This document shows positions 8,911 to 18,351 of a stretch of DNA of 64,000 nucleotides, piece after piece. The notes beneath the pieces were generated by a model. It had not been told where the DNA came from and searched no databases. It saw only the letters and a list, made by a program, of their open reading frames with translations. Position numbers and translations under genes: made by a program. The stretch spans positions 6,144,491 to 6,208,490 of the forward strand of contig NZ_CP011382.1 in the NCBI RefSeq assembly GCF_000734895.2, read 5' to 3'. Numbering within the stretch: position 1 is the stretch's first letter; every line of letters begins with the position of its first letter. This DNA is from Calothrix sp. 336/3. GTDB lineage: Bacteria > Cyanobacteriota > Cyanobacteriia > Cyanobacteriales > Nostocaceae.

Positions 8911-10308
8911 TACTGCCTTAATTTGCAGATTAGTGAATTTGGCAGCTTTCTCTGTGGATGCTGCATCTAATTTGATGTGTACTTCAATAATTCGAGAGTC
9001 AATATTATCGCTGGGATCGGCGTTAATAATATTTTGACGCTTCACTTGCCAGCCAATTCTATCTACCTTACCTTGCAATTCTCCAGGGATGGAATCACTC
9101 GTCAAGCGTACTATTTGCCCCGGTTTGACTTTGCTGATATCGCTTTGATAGACTTCGGCAACGGCATACATCTGATTTGTACCGCCCATGTCTACAATAC
9201 CGTTACTGGAAACTATTTCTCCCGGACGGGTATGAATTTCAAATATGACTCCTTCCTGGGGCGATCGCACATAAGCTTGGGCTAGGTTTGCTTCTGCACG
9301 TTTCACGGAGGCGATCGCCTTGTCTAATTCCGCTTGAGCAGCTGTAATGTCTGTGGGGCGAATTTCTGCAATTTTATTCAGAGTCGCCTGAGCAGATGAT
9401 ACTTGCTCTGTACCAGTTGTCTCAATTCTTGTCAGTACTGCCCTGGCTTCGTTAATTTGCTTGCCACCAGTGGCTGTCACCCGTGCTAAATTAGTTTGCG
9501 CTTCGCTGATTTGTTTTTTCCCTGTGGTATCAATTCGTTGCAGTACTACCTGCCCTTCCTGAAGTTGTTGTGTCAGGGTATCCACATTCAAGCGCTTGGT
9601 ATCGTACTGCGACTGGGAAATTGCCCCTTCTTTGTATAATTTCTCGTATCTCTGATACTCTGCTTGGGCATTATTGACTTCTGCTTGCAACTTTCTAATG
9701 GTGGCTTTCTGAGCCGCAGTATCGCCCTCCCACTGTGCCTGTAACCTTGCCAGGGTAGCCCTTTGGGCTGATTTATCTCCTTCCCATTGTGCCTCTAGTC
9801 TTGCTAAAGTTTCTCTTTGGGCTTGAGCATCACCTAAGGATTGGGCTTTGCTACGGGAGATTTCCGCTTTCTGGGCTTGAATTTCTCCTAGCTTTGCCCC
9901 TGCTTTCACCTGAGCTAAATTTGCTTGGGCAACTTTTACCTGTTCTTTCGCTTCTTGTAGGGCAGCTTGTAGGCGATCGCGGCTATCTAAAATTGCCACA
10001 ACTTGCCCAACTTTTACCCTATCCCCTTCTTTAACTAATAATTTTTCTACCCGATTGCCTTCAGTACTACTAGGTGCAGATAGCTTAATGACTTTCTCTT
10101 TCGGCTCTAATCTTCCTAGAGCTGTAACTGTTTTTACCTCTTGCTCTACCAAAGGAACTTCAGCCTTCTGTTTCTGCGCACTGCGAGAGCCTAGAAAAGT
10201 ATAAGCACTAATAGAACTGGTAATTAATGCTGCTGTAATCGCTAGTGCTACGGGTGAGCGGAAAATTGACTGGAACGAACCACCCTCAAACTTTAAGTTT
10301 TGTGTCAT
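8899..10308 (-). CDS. devB: DevB-type membrane fusion protein (HlyD family)
   Basis: This 469-residue periplasmic adaptor connects the DevCA pump to an outer-membrane channel. An N-terminal membrane anchor lies at about residues 18-40. The biotinyl-lipoyl-like half motif GRLEPKEKVIKLSAPSS...VKEGDRVKVGQVVAILD follows, then a long coiled coil, and then AYVRSPQEGVIFEIHTRPGEIV and a barrel domain. The coiled coil contains near-identical tandem units of 19 residues (TLARLEAQWEGD / ATLARLQAQWEGD) and further approximately 22-residue units, so its length may vary between strains. It is the first gene of the operon. Two palindromes with the same arms lie 80-135 bp upstream of its start, facing the TetR gene. 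Confidence 0.9.
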   Translation of the reverse strand: MTQNLKFEGGSFQSIFRSPVALAITAALITSSISAYTFLGSRSAQKQKAEVPLVEQEVKTVTALGRLEPKEKVIKLSAPSSTEGNRVEKLLVKEGDRVKVGQVVAILDSRDRLQAALQEAKEQVKVAQANLAQVKAGAKLGEIQAQKAEISRSKAQSLGDAQAQRETLARLEAQWEGDKSAQRATLARLQAQWEGDTAAQKATIRKLQAEVNNAQAEYQRYEKLYKEGAISQSQYDTKRLNVDTLTQQLQEGQVVLQRIDTTGKKQISEAQTNLARVTATGGKQINEARAVLTRIETTGTEQVSSAQATLNKIAEIRPTDITAAQAELDKAIASVKRAEANLAQAYVRSPQEGVIFEIHTRPGEIVSSNGIVDMGGTNQMYAVAEVYQSDISKVKPGQIVRLTSDSIPGELQGKVDRIGWQVKRQNIINADPSDNIDSRIIEVHIKLDAASTEKAAKFTNLQIKAVIEQ

Positions 10309-10388
10309 ACAATTCCCCTCGGAAAAAGAGAACTTTTAGCTACCGGTCGCAGATAGCTAAAAATCCCCGGCATCTGCTGAAGCATGAA

Positions 10389-10403
10389 ACTAAACAGTTT
10401 AGT
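10389..10403. promoter_or_regulatory. Putative TetR operator 1 upstream of devB
   Basis: A perfect palindrome: ACTAAAC, one A, GTTTAGT. It is centred about 88 bp upstream of the devB start codon and 280 bp upstream of the divergent TetR gene. The same arms recur at 10423-10442, which argues for a real protein-binding sequence rather than a chance palindrome. Confidence 0.6.
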
Positions 10404-10422
10404 TCTGCTAGAATTAATCTAA

Positions 10423-10442
10423 ACTAAACCGACTAGTTTAGT
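10423..10442. promoter_or_regulatory. Putative TetR operator 2 upstream of devB
   Basis: The arms ACTAAAC and GTTTAGT are separated by CGACTA. They are identical to the arms of the palindrome at 10389-10403 but have a wider spacer, and the two centres are about 37 bp apart. TetR-family dimers commonly bind such A/T-rich inverted repeats. The rest of the 369-bp devB-TetR gap shows no gene. Confidence 0.6.
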
Positions 10443-10677
10443 CAAGGGGAATTACCCAAGACCTTGAGATGATTAGAATTCAAGAGCAGGAAAGCTTGAT
10501 TCATAGCCTGTTTCCAATCCTTATCCTTGCTCTGAGATAACCACTCCATGTAAAAATGTAGAACTTGATATAGGGGAAGGTGACAGTAAAATCCCTAGGA
10601 GAAGGCAAAAAATGAATTGTGAGTGAAGAGAATTAAATTTATTCAACTATTTGGCATGATTTAGGGATAATAAGCAT

Positions 10678-11307
10678 ATGAATATGACACGCAGTAAAAT
10701 AACAGATATAGAACGCACTAATTCCGCAGACAAGGTAGACCAAATACTTCAAGGGGCAATGCAGGAGTTTTTGGTACATGGCTATGCTGGTACAAGCATG
10801 GATAAGGTTGCATCTGCCGCAGGAGTATCGAAAGCTACTGTTTATAGCTATTTTCAAGATAAGAAAAGTTTATTTGAAAGTTTAATTCAGCAAATCGCCG
10901 AACAAAAATGTCAAGCTGTGTTTGGCAGTTTACCGTCGGAGGGTGATCCCTATATGTTGCTGAGGCAACTGATGGTGAATGGTTTAGACAGAATGATGCA
11001 GGATGACGAACATCGTGCGTTTATGCGGGTGTTAATTGGTGAGTCGGGACGTTTTCCAGAATTGGCTCAAGCATGGGTACAGTATGTGATGAAACCTTCC
11101 TTACCCATTCTCTGTAAATTCCTAGAGCATCCAGATTTAAAAATATCCGATCCAGAAGCAACCGCTCAGGTGATAGTGGGTAGTTTAGTACATTTCATGA
11201 TGACCCAGGAAATGCTCCACGGCAAAGATATTTTCCCCATGGATGGCGATCGCATTATCAATGCTTTGTTTGATTTGATTTGTAAAAACCGTGAAGAATC
11301 AGCCTGA
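10678..11307 (+). CDS. TetR/AcrR family transcriptional regulator
   Basis: This 209-residue protein has the TetR N-terminal helix-turn-helix, from ILQGAMQEFLVHGYAGTSMDKVASAAGVSKATVYSYFQDKKSLFESLI (about residues 22-70). The C-terminal part is helical, of the AefR-like type that binds a ligand and forms the dimer. It is transcribed away from devBCA, and two inverted repeats with common arms lie in the shared upstream region, so it is probably the repressor of devBCA and possibly of itself. The ligand is unknown. The preferred start MNMTRSKITDIERTNSADKV is the first ATG of the frame. Confidence 0.9.
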   Translation: MNMTRSKITDIERTNSADKVDQILQGAMQEFLVHGYAGTSMDKVASAAGVSKATVYSYFQDKKSLFESLIQQIAEQKCQAVFGSLPSEGDPYMLLRQLMVNGLDRMMQDDEHRAFMRVLIGESGRFPELAQAWVQYVMKPSLPILCKFLEHPDLKISDPEATAQVIVGSLVHFMMTQEMLHGKDIFPMDGDRIINALFDLICKNREESA

Positions 11308-11508
11308 AATATGGTTGAGAGAAATGAAGGAGGGGGAGTTTTCCCACCTCTTTCATGTTTTCAGTAGCTCAGGATTGAGAAAACAGTTTTGTATACTGTT
11401 GCCTCTATTGGGAAAAGGCAGTTCTGCAATTACAGCAACTCATCTGTTGTTCAATCCTGTAATTTATTTTCCCCTATATGGTGTTGCAGGCAATGGGTAA
11501 TCTGGATG

Positions 11509-12435
11509 CTAATTGTTGCGGCGACGTAATACATCAAGTAGGGTGGTAAAACTGGGGGGAGGGGTGGCGATCGCTTGAATTAATTCTCCAGAAATGGGAT
11601 GCTGAAGTTGTAGCTTCCAAGCGTGCAGTGCTTGCCCTGGGAGGTTAACGCCCACGGAACGACCGGAACCATAAAGCTGATCGCCCACAATTGGATGCCC
11701 CAGTTGGGAACTATGAACACGAATTTGATGGGTGCGTCCAGTTTCTAGTCGAAACAAAACTAATGTATAATTTCCCATACGCTCTTCAACCTGCCAGTGA
11801 GTAATGGCAGACCTTCCGCCCTTTTCAACGGGCACTATAGCCATTTTTTTCCTATCTATCGGATGACGACCAATCGGTAAATCTATTGAGCCACTTGTAT
11901 CCTTAGGAACTCCGTAAATTACCCCCAGATATTCTCGACGGGCAGTTTTTGCCTTGAGTTGTGCTTGTAGATGTTGGTGAGCTAGTTCGGTTTTGGCGAT
12001 CGCGATCGCCCCTGTAGTGTCTTTATCCAAACGGTGAACAATACCTGGACGTTGTACCCCTCCAATCCCCGGTAAGTTCGGACAATGGGCTAGGAGTGCA
12101 TTCACTAGAGTACCATCTGCATGACCAGGAGCGGGATGGACAACTAACCCCGCAGGTTTATTGAGAATCAGTAATTGCTCATCTTCATAGAGAATATCCA
12201 GGGGAATGTCTTCTGCGAGCAATTCTAGGGGTTCGGGTGTGGGGATAGAAAGAGACAGGCGATCGCCCAAATTTACCAACATTTTTTTAGAAGTGCAAAT
12301 CTCCCCATTCAATTGCACATTCCCCTGCTCAATCAGTTGCTGGATACGGGAACGAGATAAGTCTGATAACTCCTGGGTAAGATATTTATCTAAACGTTCC
12401 CCCTGAGTTGCGACTTCTAAATAAAATTCATTCAT
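11509..12435 (-). CDS. RluA/RluD family RNA pseudouridine synthase
   Basis: This 308-residue enzyme isomerises uridine to pseudouridine, probably in 23S rRNA. Residues about 13-65 form an S4 RNA-binding domain (RLDKYLTQELSDLSRSRIQQLIEQGNVQLNG). The catalytic domain holds the motif IVHRLDKDTTG with catalytic Asp137, preceded by LNKPAGLVVHPAPGH and followed by RTHQIRVHSSQLGHPIVGD. S4 plus catalytic domain and the length match RluD, which modifies helix 69 in other bacteria; the exact site here is inferred. It is monocistronic and convergent with the TetR gene. Confidence 0.93.
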   Translation of the reverse strand: MNEFYLEVATQGERLDKYLTQELSDLSRSRIQQLIEQGNVQLNGEICTSKKMLVNLGDRLSLSIPTPEPLELLAEDIPLDILYEDEQLLILNKPAGLVVHPAPGHADGTLVNALLAHCPNLPGIGGVQRPGIVHRLDKDTTGAIAIAKTELAHQHLQAQLKAKTARREYLGVIYGVPKDTSGSIDLPIGRHPIDRKKMAIVPVEKGGRSAITHWQVEERMGNYTLVLFRLETGRTHQIRVHSSQLGHPIVGDQLYGSGRSVGVNLPGQALHAWKLQLQHPISGELIQAIATPPPSFTTLLDVLRRRNN

Positions 12436-13250
12436 TCAATTTGCAATTTGAGATTTTACTTTACCTTGGCACTTTGGCAGATTTTTTTTAAGTTTTTTTG
12501 ACATGATTTACTGATACGGACAGCTTTTCTTGCCTAGTCTGAGTATCTGTCTTCACAAAAATCGACCAGATATTTAACCACCATGATGATATTTATTGGT
12601 CTTGAACAATCTGCAAGCATTTTTTTACAAATACACCCCCATGTATTGATTGATATCTTGCAAAAGAGAAACCATATCATCATACATTTAGTTGCAGAAA
12701 TCATGTTTATATCTAATTCATATTTCTCTTAATTAATTAAAACTGTTTTCATATATCTTTGATTTTTTCTGACAGAATTGTTGTAATCTAAATATTAGCA
12801 AGTCTTGTACTCATCATCTACCATCATTCCCTTGATGTTTATCTTTGTCATTCTATATCCTTGAATCTTGCCATCACTCAACAGAAATACCCAAATTTGA
12901 GGATAGGGAATATTGCCTAATTTATCATTAGTGGTCACTGTCGATATCACTATGATGACTTACATAGGCAAGATGTTGTGTAAAGTATCACCATATCTAC
13001 CCTCAATCCGGTAAGGCATAAATTGACCAGGAATTTAAGTTAGACTGAGGGGATAGGATTAAAGCTGAGCGAAGTCGAAGCTTTAACAGGATTGGAGGAA
13101 TGTAGTGAACAACACTTTTTATTCTCCTGCTCATATTCAGAAGAGATTATTTGCTTATGGGTATAGCAATTAATTTGCTGTCAACTCAGTGATAACAAGC
13201 AACTTACTTGCATTCATTGTATAGATTAATTCCATTCTTGCACCCTAGAC
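12436..13250. other. Long A/T-rich intergenic region
   Basis: These 815 bp have no supported coding frame. The one clear structure is an inverted repeat, TTAAAGCT / AGCTTTAA, at 13059-13086, around a loop containing GAGCGAAGTCGA, a dispersed cyanobacterial repeat. The region probably contains the promoter of the taxis cluster. A small RNA gene cannot be excluded, but I see no known RNA motif. Confidence 0.5.
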
Positions 13251-14327
13251 ATGAAGATACTTCCTATTAATAGATATCGGTTTTATCAGGCACTGCAACC
13301 ACTAACTCTATTGAAAAAAGTATCTAGCAAGTCTACCAGTGGTTGTCTGCAAGTCTTTACAGCATCAGCCTCTTGGTCAATATACATCCAAGATGGAAGA
13401 TTAATTTATGCTAGTCATATCGACAAGATGTTTGAAATATTGTATCGAAACTTACATGATTTGAGTGAGAAAGTTCCGACTCTTCCCACAGGAATCAGGG
13501 AACAATTACGAGCAATATTTGAAACAGGGATAGATCACCAAGCCATACCGAATCCAGATTACCTGGCTATTTGTTGGTTAGTCAATCAGAAGTTATTGAC
13601 TGTTAACCAAGCAGGAATCTTGATTGAGCAGTTAGCGGTGGAAACCCTAGAATCTTTTTTAAGAGTTCGTGAAGGTAGTTATGAGTTCACGACGGAGAGT
13701 TTTTTGGATGAAATGCCCAAATTTTGTTATTTGGATGTGCGATTGCTTGTAGAGCAAAGTTTGCAAAGAATGGCACGTCAACGACAGAAGACAGCAAATA
13801 ATAACTCTCACCAGCAGAGTAACCCTTCTGCTCCCCTTAGGGCTAAATTTCCCCAAATTTCCTATCCATCAGCACAATCTCCTCCAGAAACAGCAGTTAA
13901 AGACAAGACAGCAAAGATAAGAGCAGACATCAAAAAAGTTAGGAAAACTGAGGAAACAGCACAGTACACAATTATCTGTATTGATGATAATCCCACGGTG
14001 ATTAAAGCGATTACATATTTTTTAGATGATCAATTATTTTCCGTGGTAGGAATTAGCGATCCACTCAAAGCATTAATGCAGATGATTCGCTTAAAACCTG
14101 ATATTATCCTGCTGGATATTGAAATGCCTAATTTAGACGGTTATGAGTTATGTTCCCTGTTGCGTAAGCACAATCATTTCAAAGGAACTCCAATTATTAT
14201 GGTGACAGGGAGAACTGGTTTTATTGATAGAGCTAGAGCCAAAATTGTCCGTGCTTCCGGTTATTTAAGTAAGCCATTTACCCAGGCAGAGTTAATAAAA
14301 GTTATCTTTCAAAATCTGCAATCATGA
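13251..14327 (+). CDS. PatA/PixG-type response regulator (PATAN-REC)
   Basis: This 358-residue protein has an N-terminal PATAN/DUF4388-like domain (about 1-170), a low-complexity linker (about 180-235) and a C-terminal receiver domain (about 240-358). The receiver keeps the acidic pocket CIDDNP, the phospho-acceptor Asp in LLDIEMPN, the Thr in MVTGR and the Lys in LSKPF. The order matches PixG/PatA/HmpA of cyanobacterial taxis and hormogonium clusters. The next genes encode CheW and a chemoreceptor, so a taxis role is more likely than the heterocyst-spacing role of PatA itself. A separate CheY (PixH) is absent. Confidence 0.88.
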   Translation: MKILPINRYRFYQALQPLTLLKKVSSKSTSGCLQVFTASASWSIYIQDGRLIYASHIDKMFEILYRNLHDLSEKVPTLPTGIREQLRAIFETGIDHQAIPNPDYLAICWLVNQKLLTVNQAGILIEQLAVETLESFLRVREGSYEFTTESFLDEMPKFCYLDVRLLVEQSLQRMARQRQKTANNNSHQQSNPSAPLRAKFPQISYPSAQSPPETAVKDKTAKIRADIKKVRKTEETAQYTIICIDDNPTVIKAITYFLDDQLFSVVGISDPLKALMQMIRLKPDIILLDIEMPNLDGYELCSLLRKHNHFKGTPIIMVTGRTGFIDRARAKIVRASGYLSKPFTQAELIKVIFQNLQS

Positions 14328-14340
14328 AGAGCGAAATGAG

Positions 14341-14389
14341 TCAGGAGTAATGAGTAAGGAGTCAGGAGTAATTAGTCAGGAGTCAGGAG
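14341..14389. repeat. Heptanucleotide tandem repeat (STRR), 7 units
   Basis: Seven consecutive heptamers (TCAGGAG, TAATGAG, TAAGGAG, TCAGGAG, TAATTAG, TCAGGAG, TCAGGAG) lie just after the PATAN-REC stop codon. The rest of the gap to 14570 includes a hairpin, GGAGCG-AGA-CGCTCC, near 14503-14517. Confidence 0.8.
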
Positions 14390-14570
14390 ATTAATTTATC
14401 AGTCTAATTTTCTAGTTTACTGTAGTGCGGGCATCACTTCACTTCCTTCGAGGGCGTGCTTTCCTACTTCTTAAAATCAGCTTACCCGCTTCTTAAATTA
14501 GGGAGCGAGACGCTCCTAGTACATATTTTTACTCGTCACAAATTATGCAATAAATTATTAGGATAACTAT

Positions 14571-15071
14571 ATGATTATTCATACATCTAAAGATACCTTA
14601 TTGACTTCAGAGATTCGTGATTTAAATACAGGATATCTAAAAGTTAAATTAAGTCCTCAGTTTATGGGAGCTTTCCCCGTCGAACAGGTTCAAGAAGTAA
14701 TAGTAGTGGGATTAGAATCGCTAACAATTATCCCCAATATGCCTAGTTGTGTTCTGGGTTTGATGAATTGGCACAGTCGGATTATCTGGTTAGTTGATTT
14801 GCCAAAAATGTTGGGTTTAGAACTTTATCATGGCAAGCAGAAAATGTATAACGTGGTGGTGATTAATTGTGAACAAGGTGTATTTGGTTTAGTTGTACCA
14901 GAGTTAAAAGGAACAACAAGACTATTCACAGAAAATTTAGATAGTCATCATGGGAAAGTTGATAGCCATCTTTCTCCCTATATTCGAGGATATTGCCAAC
15001 AAGCAGAAGAAAATTTTCTGATTTTTGATGTCGCAGCGATGATGCAGTCACCTATTTTACATCAAAGATAG
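14571..15071 (+). CDS. CheW-type chemotaxis coupling protein
   Basis: This 166-residue protein is a single CheW domain. Diagnostic stretches are FPVEQVQEVIVV (about 40-51), PNMPSCVLGLMNWHSRIIWLVDLPKMLGL (about 62-90) and NVVVINCEQGVFGLVVPELKG. CheW links receptors to the histidine kinase CheA in polar arrays. It lies between the PATAN-REC regulator and the receptor in the order seen in pix/hmp/ptx clusters, so it is the PixI/HmpC equivalent. No CheA gene follows in the window, so the kinase must be encoded elsewhere if the system works. Confidence 0.88.
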   Translation: MIIHTSKDTLLTSEIRDLNTGYLKVKLSPQFMGAFPVEQVQEVIVVGLESLTIIPNMPSCVLGLMNWHSRIIWLVDLPKMLGLELYHGKQKMYNVVVINCEQGVFGLVVPELKGTTRLFTENLDSHHGKVDSHLSPYIRGYCQQAEENFLIFDVAAMMQSPILHQR

Positions 15072-15364
15072 TTTTGATTTTGAAATATTTTTTGTAGCCT
15101 AGGCAACTATTAAAGAATATGGAAAATGTTTAAATTTGTTTTTTGCAGTGCGAGCTTATAGTTCATTTTCTGCGGATTCGGGAGCAAGATATTACCAATA
15201 TAAATCTGATTTGTGCAACAGACTAATGCTCTTAACCATTATCATTGCTGTATCATTTTTGCAAATTAAATAAATCTAATTCTATGCAATCAAAGATAAT
15301 TAGTGAATTATTCTGGAAATAACTTCACTTTTGCTAATTTCCGCCCATCCATCTAGAGAATAGC

Positions 15365-17968
15365 TTGATGATTACCAGAATCGAAGTAGAGAATAGAAAC
15401 GGAAATTTTCAACCGACTCCTAAGGTAAATTCCCACGAGACTGAAACAGTAATTCAGAGGAGTAATTATGCTGATTATTCCCCTGTGAATTATCTGTTAA
15501 CTTGGGTAAAGCAAGCGAGTTTACGCACCAAGGCGATCGCCGTTGCTGTTGCCATCTCAACCTTACCTGTATTAGGGGTAGGAGGATTTACCTACTATCT
15601 GGTAAATAAGTCAATTTCCCAGGAAATTAGCCAAATCAAGACAGAGAAGACTTCCCAAGGTTTGCCAAATAACCACAGTCGGATGGTTGCCACCCAGCAG
15701 GAATTACTTCTCACCCTGACTATGGGAACCTTAATGACTGCTTTGTTAGTGGGAGCGATCGCGGCAATTTTAGCTAATCGTTTGACTTTACCGATTCAAG
15801 CAGCCACCTTAGCAGTCAAAAAACTCGCCAAGGGTAATTTAGATGCGCGGATTTTAGTACAGGGAGAAGACGAGGTTGCCACCTTAGGAGCTAGTATCAA
15901 CCGGATGGCAGACCAAATACAAGATTTATTACGCAAACAAAAAGCTGAAGCGGAAAGACTCAAAAGCTTTACAAATATTCTCATCGCCATTCGCCAGTCT
16001 GCCAATACCGCAGATTTATTTGATACTGCCGTGGCAGAGGTAAGACAAGCATTAGGGGCGCACCGAGTAATTATATATCATTTTAATAACCACGGTCGGG
16101 GGCAAGTAGTTGCCGAATCCGCAGCTCCTGGTTTACCAGTCACCTGGGGAGAGACAATTGAAGACTCTGCCATTGCCAGGGAATTAATCGAAGCATACAC
16201 AATTAATGGGGCGATCGCTGTCAGCAATTTACAAGAGGCAAACTTTGCTCCTGAACATTTAAAATTCATGGAGCGACTCCAAGTTAAAGCCAGTTTAGTT
16301 GTTCCTATCCTCAAAGACAATCAAATCTTTGGCTTTTTAATGGCACACTATTGTTGGGCACCCCATGTCTGGCAACCTTTTGAAATTAACTTTTTACGGC
16401 AATTAGCTGTGCAAATTGGTTTAGCTTTAGAGCGAGTCAACCTCCTAGAAGTTACCCAAGCACTTAAAGACTTTGCTATCCATCTTTCCGGCACATTCAG
16501 CGCCCAAGGTATTTATAATTTAGCGGTACAGAATATTCGTCAAGCTTTGAAGGTAGAGCGAGTCGAGATTTATCAATTTGATGAGCAATGGCAAGCTAGT
16601 ATTTTGGCAGAATCCTTGGAAAAGGGAATTCCACCGAGCCACAATACCCTAGATTATGGGAGTTTTGCCCAGGAGTTAGAAAAATATCGCCAAGGAGGTG
16701 TGTTAGCAAACCAAAATATCTATCAAGCATCTTGGCAATCCTCCGGGGTAAAAGCCAATTTAGCCGCACCTATTTTACTAGGCGATCGCCTCCTAGGATT
16801 ACTGGTAGCTCAACAATGTACCCGTACCCGCGTTTGGCAAGAATCAGAAATTGCCCTGTTTGAACAGTTCGCCCGGATGGTAGGATTAGCCTTAGAGCGG
16901 GCAAGTCTCCTCGAAAAAAATGCCAAAGCTCTCTCCATCGCAGAATTAGCTTCCCAACAACAACACCAGCAAACTCAACAACTGCAACAACAAATCCAGC
17001 ACCTCACCCACTATATATCTAAAGCCCAACGGGGTGATTTAACAGTGCAAGTGCAACCTCAAGAGGGAGAAATTGCAGTCGTGGCAGATTTCTGTAACAC
17101 CATCATCGAAAATTTACGAGAAATCGTTTCCTTGGTAAAAGTTGCAGCAACACAATTAAATACCGCGATCGCCGATAATTCTGGCTCCATTGGGCAATTA
17201 GCCATTGATGGTTTCAAACAAACCCAGGAAATTACCCGCACCCTCGACACCATCGAGCAAATGCGCTTAGCCATGAAAACCGTCGCCAAAAGTGCTAGAT
17301 TAGCCGCAGCGATCGCCCGCAGTACCACCCCCACTGGAGAAATGGGGCATACAGCCATTGATTTAAGCGTCGAAAATATCTATAATTTGCGGGAAAATAT
17401 GGCTGACACCGCCAAGAAAGCTAAACACCTCGGCGAATCCTGTCAACAAATTTCCCGTGTCACCTCCCTTATCCACCAACTATCCCTGCAAACCAACCTC
17501 CTCGCAATTAATGCCGGCATTGAAGCCAGTCGTAGTAGCGATAATCACCAAGGCTTTATTCTAGTGTCCGAAGAAGTTGCCACCCTCGCCGCCAAGAGTG
17601 CTGCCGCAACGGTCGAGATAGACGGGATTGTAGCCAATATTCAACAGGAAGCTCAAGCAGTAGTTCAGTCCTTAGAATTAAGCAATAGTCAGGTAATGGA
17701 AGTTACACGACTTGTAGAAGATAGCAAACATAGCTTGACGCAAATTCTCGATGTATGTCAACAAATTGATGAGTTAGTGCAGTCAATTTCCCTGGCTACG
17801 GTTTCCCAGGTACAAACCTCTAAGGAAATAACTAACCTGATGAAAGATATGGCAAAGGTATCAGAAATGACGGGAACCTCCGCTCGCAAAGTCTCTGCAT
17901 CCTTACATAAAACTTTGGAAGTCTACCATTTATTACAAAGTAGTGTCGGTAATTACAAGATTAGTTAA
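15365..17968 (+). CDS. Methyl-accepting chemotaxis protein with HAMP and two GAF domains
   Basis: This 867-residue receptor has two membrane segments (about 56-78 and 115-137) with only a 35-residue periplasmic loop, so it does not sense through an outside domain. HAMP follows (about 138-190), then GAF1 (about 205-358), GAF2 (about 370-515), a coiled linker, and a signalling domain whose hairpin tip is QTNLLAINAGIEASRSS. The layout is that of PixJ. The bilin-attachment Cys is missing: in GAF1 the Cys-His position before the FMERLQVKASLVVPI strand reads Glu-His, and GAF2 has no Cys there. It therefore probably does not carry a covalent bilin. It is the last gene of the cluster. Confidence 0.9.
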   Translation: MMITRIEVENRNGNFQPTPKVNSHETETVIQRSNYADYSPVNYLLTWVKQASLRTKAIAVAVAISTLPVLGVGGFTYYLVNKSISQEISQIKTEKTSQGLPNNHSRMVATQQELLLTLTMGTLMTALLVGAIAAILANRLTLPIQAATLAVKKLAKGNLDARILVQGEDEVATLGASINRMADQIQDLLRKQKAEAERLKSFTNILIAIRQSANTADLFDTAVAEVRQALGAHRVIIYHFNNHGRGQVVAESAAPGLPVTWGETIEDSAIARELIEAYTINGAIAVSNLQEANFAPEHLKFMERLQVKASLVVPILKDNQIFGFLMAHYCWAPHVWQPFEINFLRQLAVQIGLALERVNLLEVTQALKDFAIHLSGTFSAQGIYNLAVQNIRQALKVERVEIYQFDEQWQASILAESLEKGIPPSHNTLDYGSFAQELEKYRQGGVLANQNIYQASWQSSGVKANLAAPILLGDRLLGLLVAQQCTRTRVWQESEIALFEQFARMVGLALERASLLEKNAKALSIAELASQQQHQQTQQLQQQIQHLTHYISKAQRGDLTVQVQPQEGEIAVVADFCNTIIENLREIVSLVKVAATQLNTAIADNSGSIGQLAIDGFKQTQEITRTLDTIEQMRLAMKTVAKSARLAAAIARSTTPTGEMGHTAIDLSVENIYNLRENMADTAKKAKHLGESCQQISRVTSLIHQLSLQTNLLAINAGIEASRSSDNHQGFILVSEEVATLAAKSAAATVEIDGIVANIQQEAQAVVQSLELSNSQVMEVTRLVEDSKHSLTQILDVCQQIDELVQSISLATVSQVQTSKEITNLMKDMAKVSEMTGTSARKVSASLHKTLEVYHLLQSSVGNYKIS

Positions 17969-18087
17969 TTCGACTGGAGATTAAAATAATCTCTTACTAG
18001 CAAGCTTTGCCCGAAAAAGAAAAAGATACAAGCCCCTTCAGTGAACAGTTTAGTAACTGAATAGTGAGGATTGTCATTTTGATTTTT

Positions 18088-18351
18088 TTAAGGGGTTGAC
18101 TGTTGTTGTGCAGCTTGTGTCACCTCTTCAACAGTCAATTCTAACTCCTGGGCAAACTGAATTTCGACAAAGTAAATTGGTTTTTCCTCTACGTCTGGAA
18201 GAAATACACCGTCAATACGAAAAGCTGTTTGCTTAACTTCCACTGATGAGAATTCATATCCTGTAGCAGTTGCGGCAGAATTACCAATCAATTCAAAGAA
18301 AATATTGGGAAACTCTTGAAATAGGCGATAAAATATGCTATCTGTTTTCAC
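18088..18351 (-). pseudogene. Truncated DUF2887 (Rpn-like nuclease) remnant
   Basis: The first 65 residues, from MKTDSIFYRLFQEFPNIFFELIG to KPIYFVEIQF, match the N-terminus of DUF2887 proteins, which belong to the PD-(D/E)XK transposon-derived Rpn group and are normally about 250-300 residues long. Here the frame then jumps to a short AQELELTVEEVTQAAQQQ tail and stops at 87 codons. The middle of the gene is missing, so this is most likely an internally deleted relic. Confidence 0.65.

Noticed and set aside
11640..11700. GSGR-containing stretch (LYGSGRSVG) as a possible PatS-like peptide
   Set aside because: It lies inside the RluD-type synthase at the conserved loop after HPIVGDQ and lacks the preceding Arg of RGSGR.
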